DNA of 64,000 nucleotides from Pseudomonadota bacterium (GCA_027621915.1 JAQCAD010000002.1:1-64000), one strand, 5' to 3'. Positions 35,697 to 45,639 are shown, numbered from the stretch's first letter. Notes: generated from the sequence alone by a model not told the origin. Translations and numbers: made by a program.

Positions 35697-37016
35697 TCAG
35701 GACACTCTTTCCAGGCAGGCAAAGTAGAATCCATCAAGACCTTCTGCGCCGGGCAATACCTGGTAGCCGGAAGTCTTCTCGCACATTAAATCGCGGATGT
35801 TGTAATCATGCAACACGCGATCCTCCCGTGCATCGTCATGCCTGGCCAGGAATTTGCTGACCACTCCATCGTTTTCCTCCGCCAGTACCGAACAGGTGAC
35901 GTAGAGCAGCCGTCCCCCTGGCTTTAACATCGTCCAGAGAGCCTCCAGCATGTCGCTTTGTACGCCGGCCAGGGACCTGATATCTGTTTCGCGTCGCAGG
36001 AGCTTGATATCAGGGTGCCGCCTGATCACACCCGATGCGGAGCATGGCGCGTCCAGCAATATCCGATCGAAAGCCCGTCCGTCCCACCACTCACCTGGTT
36101 TTGATGCGTCGGCGGCCAACACCGTTGCAGAAAGTCCGAGACGGTCCAGGTTTTCCCGCACGCCGACAAGCCGCACGGCGTCCGAATCGATTGCGGTCAG
36201 ATCGTCATCCGGACCGAGAAGTTCTGCCAGGTGACCTGTTTTTCCGCCAGGTGCAGCGCAGGCATCAAGTACACGCCCGCCGCCCTTCGCCAATAACCAT
36301 GGCGCGGCGAGCTGGGCGGCGCCGTCCTGCACGGATACCCGGCCCTCGTCGAAACCGGGTAGTTCCTCGACTGGCAAAGGCTTATGGAGCCGCAACGCCT
36401 GACCCATTCCGGCCAGCAATGTCCCCTCAAGCTGGTTTTTCGCCTGATAATCTGCGGCAGTCATGATTCGGCCGTTCACCCGCAACCACATGGGTGCCCG
36501 ATCATTGTTGGCTGTGATTATCTGTTGCCAGTCATCCGGCCAGTCTGCCTTGAACCGTTCGATCAACCAGGCCGGATGATTGAATCGCACCTCGTCATCG
36601 TCCGATTCCTTCCCTGCAATATCCCTGCGCAGGTAATTTCGTAAAACACCGTTAATCAGTCCAGCATACTTGGGCCTGCGCAATAATCGTGCTGCCTCGA
36701 CTGTTGCTGAAACCGCGGCATGGTCCGGTACCCGCGTATCACTCAGCTGAAAGAAGCCAATGGTAATCAACGTTTCGATGATGCTGTCTCGAGCTTTAAG
36801 GGGTTTGTCGAGTAACTGGGCGAGCTGCCAACGGAGTTGCCAGTGATGGCGCAGGCAGCCATAGCAAAGCATACGTATCATCGCGCGGTCGGCGCCTGTG
36901 AGGTGTTCGTCGCTCTTTGCAAGCGCCCTGTCGAGTGACCGGCCGTCGTTAACGACGGCGTCGACTATTTTTGCAGCCTCCGCTCGCAGCCTGGCTCCGG
37001 ACTTCGCCGCCATCAC
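35697..37016 (-). CDS. rsmB: 16S rRNA m5C967 methyltransferase
   Basis: A 439-residue SAM-dependent RNA methyltransferase acting on C967 of 16S rRNA. It has an N-terminal NusB-like domain (about 1-140), then the Rossmann core: VLDACAAPGGKTGHLAELLG for SAM binding, LLDAPCSASGVIRRHPDIK with the release Cys and LLYVTCSVLAEENDGVV with the catalytic Cys. Length equals E. coli RsmB (429). It follows fmt by six bases in the same operon, a normal order (def-fmt-rsmB). Confidence 0.95.
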   Translation of the reverse strand: MMAAKSGARLRAEAAKIVDAVVNDGRSLDRALAKSDEHLTGADRAMIRMLCYGCLRHHWQLRWQLAQLLDKPLKARDSIIETLITIGFFQLSDTRVPDHAAVSATVEAARLLRRPKYAGLINGVLRNYLRRDIAGKESDDDEVRFNHPAWLIERFKADWPDDWQQIITANNDRAPMWLRVNGRIMTAADYQAKNQLEGTLLAGMGQALRLHKPLPVEELPGFDEGRVSVQDGAAQLAAPWLLAKGGGRVLDACAAPGGKTGHLAELLGPDDDLTAIDSDAVRLVGVRENLDRLGLSATVLAADASKPGEWWDGRAFDRILLDAPCSASGVIRRHPDIKLLRRETDIRSLAGVQSDMLEALWTMLKPGGRLLYVTCSVLAEENDGVVSKFLARHDDAREDRVLHDYNIRDLMCEKTSGYQVLPGAEGLDGFYFACLERVS

Positions 37017-37022
37017 TGCAGG

Positions 37023-37955
37023 TCAACCGAGCCGCTGGCCGACAAGGTCTACCTGCGCGGCGAATTCAGAACCTGTCACCCGATTCCTGCCAGGTCGCTG
37101 CAATTCAATGAGACGCAACGCGCCGGAACGACACGCCACTACGATCCCGCTTTTGCCAGCTTCAATAACACTGCCGCTCGGCCCACCCCGATCGGCAACA
37201 ATTTCAGCGCTCCAGCATTTGATGCGGTCGCCTTCCAGTTCAAAGTACGCGCCGGGGACCGGGTTGTACGCCCGTACACGACGCCTGATTTCTTCGGCGT
37301 CCTTGTCCCAGTCAATCACAGCATCGTCGCTCCGTATTTTGTCGGCATACGTTGCACGACTTTCGTCTTGTTCCACTGCGGCCAATTTGCCGTTGATGAT
37401 TTCATCGAGATAGCGTACGAGCAACTCACCCCCCATTGTCGCCAGGCGATCGAGTAACTCGCCGGCCGTTTCATCGTTTCCTATAGGCGTTGACGCACTC
37501 GCGTAGACGGGGCCGGTGTCAAGACCGGTCTCCATCTGCATCAGGCAAACACCGCTTTCTTCGTCGCCACTCAGTATCGCCTGCTGAACCGGCGCCGCAC
37601 CGCGCCAGCGAGGCAACAATGAGGCATGAACATTCAGGCAACCAAATTTCGGAATGTCGAGTATTGCCGGGGGAAGAATCAGCCCATATGCCGCCACGAC
37701 GATTATGTCGGGAGCAAGATCCGTAACTCTAATGGTAATGCCCGGATCCCTGAGCGTCACGGGCTGCCAGAGTTCAATCTTGTGCGATTCCGCAAAAACC
37801 TTGACCGGGCTCGAGGTCATTTTTTTGCCCCTGCCGGCAGGGCGATCGGGCTGGGTCAACACAGCTATTGGTGTGTGGTTGGATTCGACCAGCGCACGGA
37901 GTGACTCCCGGGCAAACTCCGGTGTGCCGGCGAACAGGATTGTTGCAGCGCTCAT
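37023..37955 (-). CDS. fmt: methionyl-tRNA formyltransferase
   Basis: A 310-residue enzyme that formylates initiator Met-tRNA using 10-formyl-tetrahydrofolate. Visible signatures: ILFAGTPEFARESLRAL, the catalytic Asn/His/Asp set in CLNVHASLLPRWRGAAPVQQAIL and METGLDTGPVYA, and a C-terminal tRNA-binding domain with RAYNPVPGAYFELEGDRIK. The frame is open to 38180 but ATG 37955 gives the standard N-terminus, and upstream residues overlap def. It lies between def (41-base gap) and rsmB (six-base gap), so translation initiation genes are together. Confidence 0.96.
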   Translation of the reverse strand: MSAATILFAGTPEFARESLRALVESNHTPIAVLTQPDRPAGRGKKMTSSPVKVFAESHKIELWQPVTLRDPGITIRVTDLAPDIIVVAAYGLILPPAILDIPKFGCLNVHASLLPRWRGAAPVQQAILSGDEESGVCLMQMETGLDTGPVYASASTPIGNDETAGELLDRLATMGGELLVRYLDEIINGKLAAVEQDESRATYADKIRSDDAVIDWDKDAEEIRRRVRAYNPVPGAYFELEGDRIKCWSAEIVADRGGPSGSVIEAGKSGIVVACRSGALRLIELQRPGRNRVTGSEFAAQVDLVGQRLG

Positions 37956-37995
37956 TTTATAGTGGTCGGGTCTGACGGTTTCGAATGGCAGTTCG

Positions 37996-38520
37996 TCAGA
38001 AAACCATGGCCCCTTCTTCCTGGCGATTTCGTCGGTCTTTTTCAAGGCGCTTTCTGATGCGCTGCCGCTTTGCTTCAGACAGGTAATCGACGAACAGTTT
38101 TCCTTCGAGATGATCCATTTCGTGTTGTACGCAAACTGCCAGCAACCCGTCGAACTCCGTTTCGACCTCAATACCATCACGATCGAGATACCGTACGCGA
38201 ACGCGTTCCGCGCGTTCGACTTCCTCGTAGTACCCCGGAACCGACAGGCAGCCTTCTTCCGTCACTTCAACGCCATCGTGCTCAACGATGACCGGATTGA
38301 TCAATACCCAGGGCGCGTCCTTGTCCGTGGAAACGTCCGCAACCAGCAGGCGACGGTGCACGTCGACCTGGGTTGCCGCCAGGCCTATACCCGGCGCGGC
38401 GTACATCGTCTCGAATAGGTCATCGATCAGCCGTCGTAACGCGTCATCGACGTTTTCGACCGGTTGGGCCTTCTTCCTGAGCCGCGTGTCGGGAAATTCC
38501 AGTATTTTCAGTTTGCTCAT
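37996..38520 (-). CDS. def: peptide deformylase
   Basis: A 174-residue metalloenzyme removing the N-formyl group from new proteins. All three family motifs are intact: GIGLAATQV (G-x-G-x-A-A-x-Q), EEGCLSVPG with the metal Cys, and [12 protein letters not shown] with the HExxH metal site. The protein starts [21 protein letters not shown], as in E. coli Def. It is first in the minus-strand operon def-fmt-rsmB-DUF4390-ntrY-ntrX and divergent from the LysM lipoprotein; the 224-base gap carries promoters for both. Confidence 0.96.
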   Translation of the reverse strand: MSKLKILEFPDTRLRKKAQPVENVDDALRRLIDDLFETMYAAPGIGLAATQVDVHRRLLVADVSTDKDAPWVLINPVIVEHDGVEVTEEGCLSVPGYYEEVERAERVRVRYLDRDGIEVETEFDGLLAVCVQHEMDHLEGKLFVDYLSEAKRQRIRKRLEKDRRNRQEEGAMVF

Positions 38521-38744
38521 GTGCTCGTATCAAATCTAGTGTGAGTTCCCACAAAAGAGACCTAAATTTTTGACTTTATTGAATAAGATAGCGGACAATG
38601 CCGCGTGATATCTGGGCTGCCAAGCCCTCTTTTTGGGCCGAAATTGTGACGTGATTGGCATCCCCGAGGGCGCCGACACGACATATTATAGCAACGCCTG
38701 CCCATGGGCAGACACTGACTACCAGGATGGAGCACCCGTCAATT

Positions 38745-39983
38745 ATGTCTCCTGACAAAAACCGCCTCAATTTCGGTCTCCGACTGACCGCATTCGCCCT
38801 GGCCGCAAGCATGGCTGGCTGCACGACAATCAGCAATCTGAATCCGTTTGATTCGGACAAGAGTGATGCACCGCCTCCGGTAGCCCGAACTTCAACGGTG
38901 CCCACTGGCTCCTCGTCGATGGATGCAGGCTCGAGCAGCAGAACATCATCCGTGCAGAATCAGCCGGTCATGCAGCGTGTCAGCGAACCGGTACCACTTG
39001 CATCAGGTGCTCCGGACGAATATGTCGTTAAGGTCGGCGACACACTTTGGGATATCGCCGCTACGTTCCTCCGGGATCCGTGGTACTGGCCTGAAGTCTG
39101 GTATGTGAATCCGCAGGTTGAAAACCCACACCTTATTTATCCGGGCGATGTGCTCGCGCTCGTCATGATCGATGGCCAGCAACGGATTACGAATGTCCGG
39201 GCATCTACGTATCGGCTGTCGCCGCAAGCGCGTGTCTCGCCGTTAACTGAATCGATAAGCAGCATTCCGTACGAGGAAGTCGACGCATTTTTGGCGAGAG
39301 GTCTCGTGCTTGAGAAAGACCAGGCAGATGGTTTGCCGTACATCCTTGCCACTCGCGGCGATCACTTGATGGCAAGCGCCGGCAACGAAGTCTACATACG
39401 CGGCGGTAAAGCGGCGCAGAACGGGACGCGTTACAGCATTGTGCACGTTGCAGACAAGTTGGTTGATCCGGATGACAATGACGTTATCGGTTACCAGGGA
39501 ATCTACGTCGGCGAAGGCGCGCTTTCACGTGGCGGCGATCCGGCGACCGTATCGCTGACCGATACGAATCGTGAAGCCCTTGCCGGTGACCGACTTATTC
39601 CGGAAACCGTCGACATTCCGCTGAATTTTTTCCCGAAGGCGCCGGACATTGATATTGATGGCCGGATTATTTCTGTCGTAGACGGCGTCTCACTGATTGG
39701 CCAATACCAGGTCGTCGTGATGAATCGCGGTGCACGAAATGGCCTGGCACCTGGTGACGTTCTGACGGTGTACCAGGCGGGTGAGCAGGTTAACGACCGG
39801 TATGCAGGCGGTTCGTTCCTTGGCGCCAGCAAACTGATCGGCAAGGGACAGACGGTGACATTACCTGACGAATCAGCCGGCACAATCATGGTATTCAAAG
39901 TCTACGATCGCATTGGCTATGGCCTCGTCATGGAAGCCACTAGCGACATCCACGTTCTCGATGCAGTGCGCAATCCGCTCTGA
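38745..39983 (+). CDS. LysM-domain lipoprotein
   Basis: A 412-residue envelope protein. The signal peptide ends at a lipobox Cys26 (AASMAGCTT); a Ser/Pro/Thr-rich spacer follows; one LysM domain (YVVKVGDTLWDIAATFLRDPWYWPEVWYVN then LIYPGDVLAL) lies at about residues 88-138 and should bind peptidoglycan. The remaining 270 residues form a beta-rich domain (VVVMNRGARNGLAPGDVLTVYQAG). Members near dprA are thought to link the envelope to DNA uptake or cell wall, but function is open. ATG 38745 is chosen because the signal peptide starts normally; ATG 38727 is also possible. A clear terminator follows at 40007. Confidence 0.88.
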   Translation: MSPDKNRLNFGLRLTAFALAASMAGCTTISNLNPFDSDKSDAPPPVARTSTVPTGSSSMDAGSSSRTSSVQNQPVMQRVSEPVPLASGAPDEYVVKVGDTLWDIAATFLRDPWYWPEVWYVNPQVENPHLIYPGDVLALVMIDGQQRITNVRASTYRLSPQARVSPLTESISSIPYEEVDAFLARGLVLEKDQADGLPYILATRGDHLMASAGNEVYIRGGKAAQNGTRYSIVHVADKLVDPDDNDVIGYQGIYVGEGALSRGGDPATVSLTDTNREALAGDRLIPETVDIPLNFFPKAPDIDIDGRIISVVDGVSLIGQYQVVVMNRGARNGLAPGDVLTVYQAGEQVNDRYAGGSFLGASKLIGKGQTVTLPDESAGTIMVFKVYDRIGYGLVMEATSDIHVLDAVRNPL

Positions 39984-40006
39984 CCCGTCGAAAATAGCAC
40001 AGCAAT

Positions 40007-40043
40007 AAAAGGCCGACGCCATCCTAAGGTGTCGGCCTTTTTT
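40007..40043 (+). terminator. intrinsic terminator after the LysM gene
   Basis: GGCCGACGCC (40011-40020), a 7-base loop and GGTGTCGGCC (40028-40037) pair with one G-T wobble, preceded by AAAA and followed by six T. Strong on the plus strand and possibly active on both. dprA starts 59 bases later and so needs its own promoter. Confidence 0.9.
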
Positions 40044-40101
40044 GTTGGTGACTCCAGTTATGCCCTTAATGTCGGGGTCCGTACGCGTTTAGAATCCGCG
40101 C

Positions 40102-41028
40102 ATGGCGATTGAAAAACAGAATCTCGACTGGGCGCGGCACCCCAACCATCACATTATTGACTCTGCATCGGATGACATGCCGGAATTGCTGCTGCGAATT
40201 CCGAATCCTCCGGAGCGTCTGTTTGTCGTTGGAAATATAGACGCGTTGCATATGCCGGCTCTCGCCATCGTAGGCAGCAGAAACCCGACTCGCGGTGGGA
40301 GACAAAACGCTTACGAGTTCGCCAAGCATCTTGGTCGCTCCGGTTTCTGTATTGTCAGCGGCCTCGCAGACGGGATAGACACCGCTGCCCATGAAGGGGC
40401 TCTTGATGCCGGCGCGATGACCGTAGCTTATCTCGGCCACGGCATCGACCAGGTTTACCCGGCATCCAATGTTGAATTGGCAAGACGCATTGCGCTGCAG
40501 GGTGCCTTATGTTCAGAATTCCCGCTTGGTTCAAATCCCCGTCGCGAACACTTTCCGCAGCGCAACAGGCTGATTAGCGGCACCTGCCTCGGCACACTTG
40601 TCGTTGAAGCAGCAAAACGCAGCGGCTCCCTGATCAGCGCACGTCTCGCGTCTGAGCAGGGTCGCGAGGTTTTTGCCATTCCCGGTTCGATACATAATCC
40701 GATGTCGCGTGGCTGTCATCAGCTCATCCGGCAAGGTGCGAAGCTCGTCGAAAGTGCCGCCGATATCATTGATGAACTGGGCCCGCTCGCCGCACATTTA
40801 CTGCAAGCCACTGATGAATCAAGCACTCCCGGGACTATCGCAACAAATGTCGATACAGAGTATGAGAAATTATACGCAGCATTGTCTTTTGATCCGGCGA
40901 CGACGGACGAATTGGCGAGGGCATCCGGATTGACGATCGAGCAGGTTTCCTCCATGCTTCTTATCCTGGAGCTTGAGGAGAAAATCGAAGCGATTGCTGG
41001 CGGTCGCTACTCAAGACTGCAAAAATAA
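40102..41028 (+). CDS. dprA: DNA-processing protein DprA (short form)
   Basis: A 308-residue protein that binds incoming single-stranded DNA and loads RecA during transformation. The Rossmann core is intact: LAIVGSRNPTRGGRQNAYEFAKHLG, IVSGLADGIDTAAHEGALDAG, EFPLGSNPRREHFPQRNRLISG, and LVVEAAKRSGSLISARLASEQGREVFAIPGSI. A C-terminal winged helix (about 250-308) follows. Compared with the usual 360-380 residues it lacks the N-terminal SAM/HhH domain: the protein begins at LDWARHPNHHII, and an in-frame TAG sits at 40090-40092. It is followed by smg, the usual partner. Confidence 0.92.
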   Translation: MAIEKQNLDWARHPNHHIIDSASDDMPELLLRIPNPPERLFVVGNIDALHMPALAIVGSRNPTRGGRQNAYEFAKHLGRSGFCIVSGLADGIDTAAHEGALDAGAMTVAYLGHGIDQVYPASNVELARRIALQGALCSEFPLGSNPRREHFPQRNRLISGTCLGTLVVEAAKRSGSLISARLASEQGREVFAIPGSIHNPMSRGCHQLIRQGAKLVESAADIIDELGPLAAHLLQATDESSTPGTIATNVDTEYEKLYAALSFDPATTDELARASGLTIEQVSSMLLILELEEKIEAIAGGRYSRLQK

Positions 41029-41063
41029 CCAGACAACGAGCACATTAGGGAGACGCTCCAGGT

Positions 41064-41540
41064 ATGAAAGAAAATGTACTCGACGTTTTGATGTATCTTT
41101 TTGAAACTTACATCGACGCTGAGGAAGAACCCGAACCCGATCAGAATGTGCTCAGAGACGAGCTATCGCGGGCGGGCTTTGGTGATTCCGAAATTGACCG
41201 CGCCCTCAAGTGGCTCGATGGTCTTACCGAGAATCACGAAAACTTCCACTACAGCCCACAGTCTGGTCATGGCACTCGCATTTTCAACGACGTTGAAACT
41301 GCGCGACTTGATGCGGGATGTCGCGGATTTATCACGTACCTGGAGCAAATTGGTATTTTGTCTCCGACGCAACGCGAAATCCTGATTGACCGACTCCTGG
41401 CACTCGAGACACCAGACATAGACGTCGAGCAGATAAAGTGGGTAGTTCTAATGGTTTTATTCAGTCAGCCCGGGCAGGAATCGGCTTATGCTCGGATGGA
41501 AGATCTTGTATTTGATGAAACCGAGTCGCCGTTGCATTAG
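41064..41540 (+). CDS. smg: Smg family protein (DUF494)
   Basis: A 158-residue, mostly helical acidic protein: MKENVLDVLMYLFETYIDAEEEPEPDQNVLRDELSRAGFGDSEIDRALKWLDGL at the start is the family signature, given here in part. Smg is found next to dprA and topA in most Gammaproteobacteria and has no proven role; a link to DNA processing is inferred from this fixed order. Length matches E. coli Smg (157). It starts 35 bases after dprA and is followed by a terminator before topA. Confidence 0.92.
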   Translation: MKENVLDVLMYLFETYIDAEEEPEPDQNVLRDELSRAGFGDSEIDRALKWLDGLTENHENFHYSPQSGHGTRIFNDVETARLDAGCRGFITYLEQIGILSPTQREILIDRLLALETPDIDVEQIKWVVLMVLFSQPGQESAYARMEDLVFDETESPLH

Positions 41541-41612
41541 CCATTTTTCAACGCCTATTTACCCGCGTTAAGACTGTCATTTCTTGACAGACCGCTTGTA
41601 AAGCTGTAATTC

Positions 41613-41642
41613 AACCGCGGCATTGCCCGCGGTTTTGCTTTT
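41613..41642 (+). terminator. intrinsic terminator between smg and topA
   Basis: AACCGCGG (41613-41620), loop CATTGC, CCGCGGTT (41627-41634) followed by TTGCTTTT. It lies about 70 bases after the smg stop and 33 before the topA start, so topA is likely to have its own promoter or depend on read-through. Confidence 0.65.
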
Positions 41643-41674
41643 ATGACTCTTAATTTGAGGAACGATTAACCCGA

Positions 41675-44155
41675 ATGGCCAAGAATCTTGTCATCGTCGA
41701 ATCACCTGCTAAGGCAACAACCATTAGCAAATATCTTGGCAAAGATTTCGAGGTCCTCGCCTCATATGGCCACGTTCGCGACCTCGTTCCCAAGGAAGGC
41801 GCCGTCGACCCCGAGCAGGGCTTCGCGATGAAGTACCAGGTCATCGAACGCAATGAGAAACACGTTAAGGCAATTATCAAGGCGCTGAAGGGCGCAGAAG
41901 CTTTATACCTCGCGACCGACCCGGATCGCGAGGGCGAGGCGATTTCATGGCACTTGATCGAACTCCTCAAGGAACGCAAAGCACTCGGCGATCGAGCCGT
42001 GCATCGGGTCGTCTTTCACGAAATCACCAAAGATGCAGTCAGGGCTGCAGTGGCCAGCCCACGCGCAGTTTCCGATGACCTCGTCAGCGCACAGCAAGCC
42101 AGGCGAGCGCTGGACTATCTCGTCGGTTTCAATCTGTCACCGCTTCTTTGGAAAAAAGTGCAACGCGGCCTCTCCGCGGGTCGCGTTCAAAGCCCCGCAT
42201 TGCGAATGATCGTCGAGCGAGAGCTTGAAATCGAAGCATTCAAAGCGCGCGAGTACTGGTCAATCGAAGCTGACGTCAGCAAAGAAAAACAGGCTTTTTT
42301 GTCGAGGTTGGTCCGTTACAAAGGCGAGAAGGTCGAACAGTTCAGTTTTGAAAACGAAAGCGCCGCACGTGAAGTTGAAAAGACGATCATCGACGCGGCG
42401 TCCGGGAAAATGACTGCCGTCAGTGTCGACAAGAAACAACGTCGACGTAATCCGGCGGCGCCGTTTACGACCTCAACGCTCCAGCAGGAATCATCTCGTA
42501 AACTCGGATTCAACACTCAGTGGACGATGCGGCTTGCACAGCGTCTGTATGAAGGTATCGAGCTTCCGGATGTCGGGAACGTCGGACTCATCACGTATAT
42601 GCGAACCGACTCGGTAACGCTCGCAGATGTTGCCGTTGCGGAAATACGCGACGTTATCAAGGAGCGCTATGGGGCCGTGAATGTCCCGGACGAGCCCCGG
42701 GCTTTCAAGAACAAATCGAAGAATGCACAGGAAGCGCACGAAGCCATTCGACCGACTTCGGTTGCGCTCACGCCGGAGTCGTTGAAAGGAAAGCTCGATG
42801 AGGAACAACTGCGGCTTTACACACTGATTTGGAAGCGCACCATGGCCTGCCAGATGGTGCCAGCCGTGTTCGACACTGTTGCACTCGAATTTGCGGTGGG
42901 AGCGACTGATCCTGCGAGCGCCGATGAAAAGCACCGGTTCCGTGCAAACGGGTCAGTGCTCGTTGAGCCGGGCTTCATGGCCGTTTATCACGAGGGCAAG
43001 GACGATTCCAGTGATGACGACGGCGATCGCCTGTTGCCAGACATTTCTGTTGGAGATGTGATCGATCTGGATCTCCTTCGAACGGAACAGCATTTCACAG
43101 AACCCCCTCCGCGATTTACTGAAGCCAGTCTCGTCAAAACGCTTGAAGAGTACGGAATTGGCCGTCCGTCGACTTATGCGAGCATCATCGGGACATTAAA
43201 AACTCGCGAATACGTTGACATGGACGCCAAACGGTTCCTGCCAACGGACATCGGCAGAATCGTCATTGGATTTCTGACCGAACATTTTGCGCAGTATGTC
43301 GATTATGACTTTACGGCCCGACTTGAAGACGATCTCGACGCAATATCGCTTGGTGAGAAAGACCTCGTGCCACTCCTCGAAAATTTCTGGCTGCCCTTCC
43401 ACGAGCTGGTCGTTGACAAGGAAAATAGTGTTACGCGTGAGCAAGTTGCACAGGCGCGTGAGTTGGGCACTGATCCAAAGAGCGGCAAGCCGGTAACCGT
43501 ACGCATGGGACGCTATGGTCCGTTCGTGCAGATCGGCACGAAGGACGACGAGGAAAAACCGAAATTTGCCGGGCTCCGACCCGGCCAGAAAATGAATGAT
43601 ATCGATCTGGCCTCTGCAATGGAGCTGTTCAAACTGCCGCGAGCGCTTGGCGAAACTGCGGACGGGCTTCCGGTAGCAGCGAGCGTCGGGCGATTCGGTC
43701 CGTATGTTCGCTACGGTGACAAATATGTATCGATCAAGGATGAAGACCCGTACACGATCGAATTGCCGCGAGCGCTGGAGCTGATCGAAGAAAAAATGAT
43801 TCTGGACGCCAATCGCATCATTCATGACTTTGAAGCGGAGGGCATCCAGGTTCTGAACGGCAGGTATGGCCCGTACGTGACCGACAAGACAAAAAACGCC
43901 CGCATACCGAAAGATCGCGAACCCAAATCGCTGACACTGGAAGAATGCGTCGAGCTACTCGCGAATGCGCCGGTGCGTGGCAAGCGCGGGAAAAAGAAAG
44001 TCGCCAAAAAAGCGTCGGAAAAAAAGGCACCGAAAAAGAAGACGACCAAGAAGAAGGCTGCAAAAAAGAAAGCTGCGAAGAAGAAGCCGGCGAAAACGAA
44101 AGCGACCAGAAAAACGCCTGCCGACAAACAGCCCGCTGATCCTGGCGCACCCTGA
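41675..44155 (+). CDS. topA: DNA topoisomerase I
   Basis: An 826-residue type IA topoisomerase relaxing negative supercoils. The Toprim domain is at the N-terminus (LVIVESPAKATTISKYLG, then ALYLATDPDREGEAISWHL with the Asp triad), the active Tyr lies in NVGLITYMRTDSV, and the gate region has RPSTYASIIGTLKTREYV. The C-terminal part has several Toprim-C repeats (GRYGPFVQIG, GRFGPYVRYG, GRYGPYVTD) with no Cys zinc fingers, unlike E. coli TopA. It ends in a Lys/Ala-rich tail of about 55 residues (KKKTTKKKAAKKKAAKKK) expected to bind DNA non-specifically. Confidence 0.95.
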   Translation: MAKNLVIVESPAKATTISKYLGKDFEVLASYGHVRDLVPKEGAVDPEQGFAMKYQVIERNEKHVKAIIKALKGAEALYLATDPDREGEAISWHLIELLKERKALGDRAVHRVVFHEITKDAVRAAVASPRAVSDDLVSAQQARRALDYLVGFNLSPLLWKKVQRGLSAGRVQSPALRMIVERELEIEAFKAREYWSIEADVSKEKQAFLSRLVRYKGEKVEQFSFENESAAREVEKTIIDAASGKMTAVSVDKKQRRRNPAAPFTTSTLQQESSRKLGFNTQWTMRLAQRLYEGIELPDVGNVGLITYMRTDSVTLADVAVAEIRDVIKERYGAVNVPDEPRAFKNKSKNAQEAHEAIRPTSVALTPESLKGKLDEEQLRLYTLIWKRTMACQMVPAVFDTVALEFAVGATDPASADEKHRFRANGSVLVEPGFMAVYHEGKDDSSDDDGDRLLPDISVGDVIDLDLLRTEQHFTEPPPRFTEASLVKTLEEYGIGRPSTYASIIGTLKTREYVDMDAKRFLPTDIGRIVIGFLTEHFAQYVDYDFTARLEDDLDAISLGEKDLVPLLENFWLPFHELVVDKENSVTREQVAQARELGTDPKSGKPVTVRMGRYGPFVQIGTKDDEEKPKFAGLRPGQKMNDIDLASAMELFKLPRALGETADGLPVAASVGRFGPYVRYGDKYVSIKDEDPYTIELPRALELIEEKMILDANRIIHDFEAEGIQVLNGRYGPYVTDKTKNARIPKDREPKSLTLEECVELLANAPVRGKRGKKKVAKKASEKKAPKKKTTKKKAAKKKAAKKKPAKTKATRKTPADKQPADPGAP

Positions 44156-44173
44156 TCACGTTGGCCGAACGAC

Positions 44174-44728
44174 ATGGCCGGGTCACAGAATATTCGACAC
44201 GCTGCACGTGTTCTTCGAGCGGGTGGCGTTATTACCTATCCCACAGAGGGCGTGTTCGGCCTCGGCTGCCTGCCCGATAACCATGATGCGGTGGTCAACC
44301 TGCTCTCAATCAAGTCTCGAGATTTTTCGAGGGGCCTGATATTGATCGTATCTGATCCCCTGCAGCTCGCTGCATGGATAGATCTGCCGCAGGCCGGACT
44401 GGACCTCAAATCTGACAGCCGGCATCCGGTTACCTGGATCGTTCCGGCGACAGAAGAAGTGCCCGTGTGGGTCAGCGGCCATCACGACAGTATTGCGGTC
44501 CGGTTGACTACGCACCCGATCGCGCATGCGCTGTGCGAGGCAGCTGATTCGGCAATAGTATCCACAAGTGCCAACATTACAGGTCATGCGCCGGCGCGAA
44601 ACTTGCTGTATTTGCGTAGACAGTTCCGCAGTCTAGTAGACTACATCGTACCCGGTGAGTGCGGCCCCGCGATGGGTCCCTCTGAAATCCGGGACTACCT
44701 GACCGGAAAGGTATTGAGGCCCGCATGA
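44174..44728 (+). CDS. tsaC: threonylcarbamoyl-AMP synthase (Sua5/YrdC)
   Basis: A 184-residue enzyme forming threonylcarbamoyl-AMP from Thr, CO2 and ATP for the t6A37 tRNA modification. Signatures are [38 protein letters not shown] with the nucleotide-binding Kx[30 protein letters not shown] and [15 protein letters not shown]. The length matches E. coli TsaC (190). It lies between topA (18-base gap) and hemF (four-base overlap), a conserved gammaproteobacterial order. Confidence 0.93.
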   Translation: MAGSQNIRHAARVLRAGGVITYPTEGVFGLGCLPDNHDAVVNLLSIKSRDFSRGLILIVSDPLQLAAWIDLPQAGLDLKSDSRHPVTWIVPATEEVPVWVSGHHDSIAVRLTTHPIAHALCEAADSAIVSTSANITGHAPARNLLYLRRQFRSLVDYIVPGECGPAMGPSEIRDYLTGKVLRPA

Positions 44729-45639
44729 GCGATTTGAATATCCAGAATGTAGAAGAGTATCTGCGCACGTTGCAGATGCGAATCTGCTCGTCGCTGGAAG
44801 ACACTGACGGTGGCAAGAAATTCAGGCGCGATCATTGGGATCGATCCGGAGGCGGTGGTGGTGAAAGCCGGGTTTTAACGGACGGCAATATTTTTGAACA
44901 GGCCGGCGTCGGTTTCTCACATGTGTTCGGCAATGAGATGCCACCGTCCGCAACAAAAAGCCGACCGGAACTTGCTGGAAAAAGATTTCAGGCGATGGGC
45001 GTATCGCTGGTGCTGCATCCGCGTAACCCATATGTGCCAACAACGCATGCAAATTTCCGTTTCTTCTCGACCGACAGTGAGGACGGCGAACCTGTCTGGT
45101 GGTTTGGCGGTGGATTCGACCTGACACCTTATTACCCGTTTCATGATGATGTTATTCACTGGCATCGCAATGCAAAGGAGGCCTGTGATCCTTTCGGCGC
45201 CGACATTTATCCAAAATACAAAAAGTGGTGCGACGAATATTTTTACCTGAAGCACCGCGATGAAACGCGTGGCGTTGGCGGCTTGTTTTTCGATGATCTC
45301 AACGAGCCGGACTTTGAGAAATCCTTCGACTTCACGCGGGCGATCGGCGATCGATTCCTGCCTGCCTATCTCCCGATCGTAAAATCACGGCACAAGCACA
45401 AGTATGGCGAGCGGCAGCGAGAGTTCCAGTTGTACAGGCGTGGACGGTATGTGGAGTTCAACCTGATATACGACCGCGGTACGTTATTTGGGCTCCAGTC
45501 CGGAGGCCGAACCGAATCCATCCTGATGTCCCTGCCGCCGCGAGTTCGATGGGAGTATGACTGGCGGCCCGAGCCGGGGTCACCCGAGGCGGACCTCTAT
45601 GAAAACTACCTCAAACCGCGTGACTGGCTGTCCGCTTAG
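44725..45639 (+). CDS. hemF: oxygen-dependent coproporphyrinogen III oxidase
   Basis: A 304-residue cytoplasmic enzyme oxidatively decarboxylating coproporphyrinogen III to protoporphyrinogen IX, aerobic haem synthesis. Signatures: [28 protein letters not shown] with the metal His, [37 protein letters not shown] and [34 protein letters not shown]. It is the same size as E. coli HemF (299). It overlaps tsaC by four bases and is closed by a clear terminator at 45709. In related genomes aroE often follows; here it is 10 kb away. Confidence 0.96.
   Translation: MSDLNIQNVEEYLRTLQMRICSSLEDTDGGKKFRRDHWDRSGGGGGESRVLTDGNIFEQAGVGFSHVFGNEMPPSATKSRPELAGKRFQAMGVSLVLHPRNPYVPTTHANFRFFSTDSEDGEPVWWFGGGFDLTPYYPFHDDVIHWHRNAKEACDPFGADIYPKYKKWCDEYFYLKHRDETRGVGGLFFDDLNEPDFEKSFDFTRAIGDRFLPAYLPIVKSRHKHKYGERQREFQLYRRGRYVEFNLIYDRGTLFGLQSGGRTESILMSLPPRVRWEYDWRPEPGSPEADLYENYLKPRDWLSA

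Noticed and set aside
38561-38600. TTGACT followed by AT-rich sequence upstream of the LysM gene, considered as a sigma-70 promoter
   Set aside because: No -10 hexamer at the correct 16-18 base distance; the nearest TAAGAT is only eight bases away.
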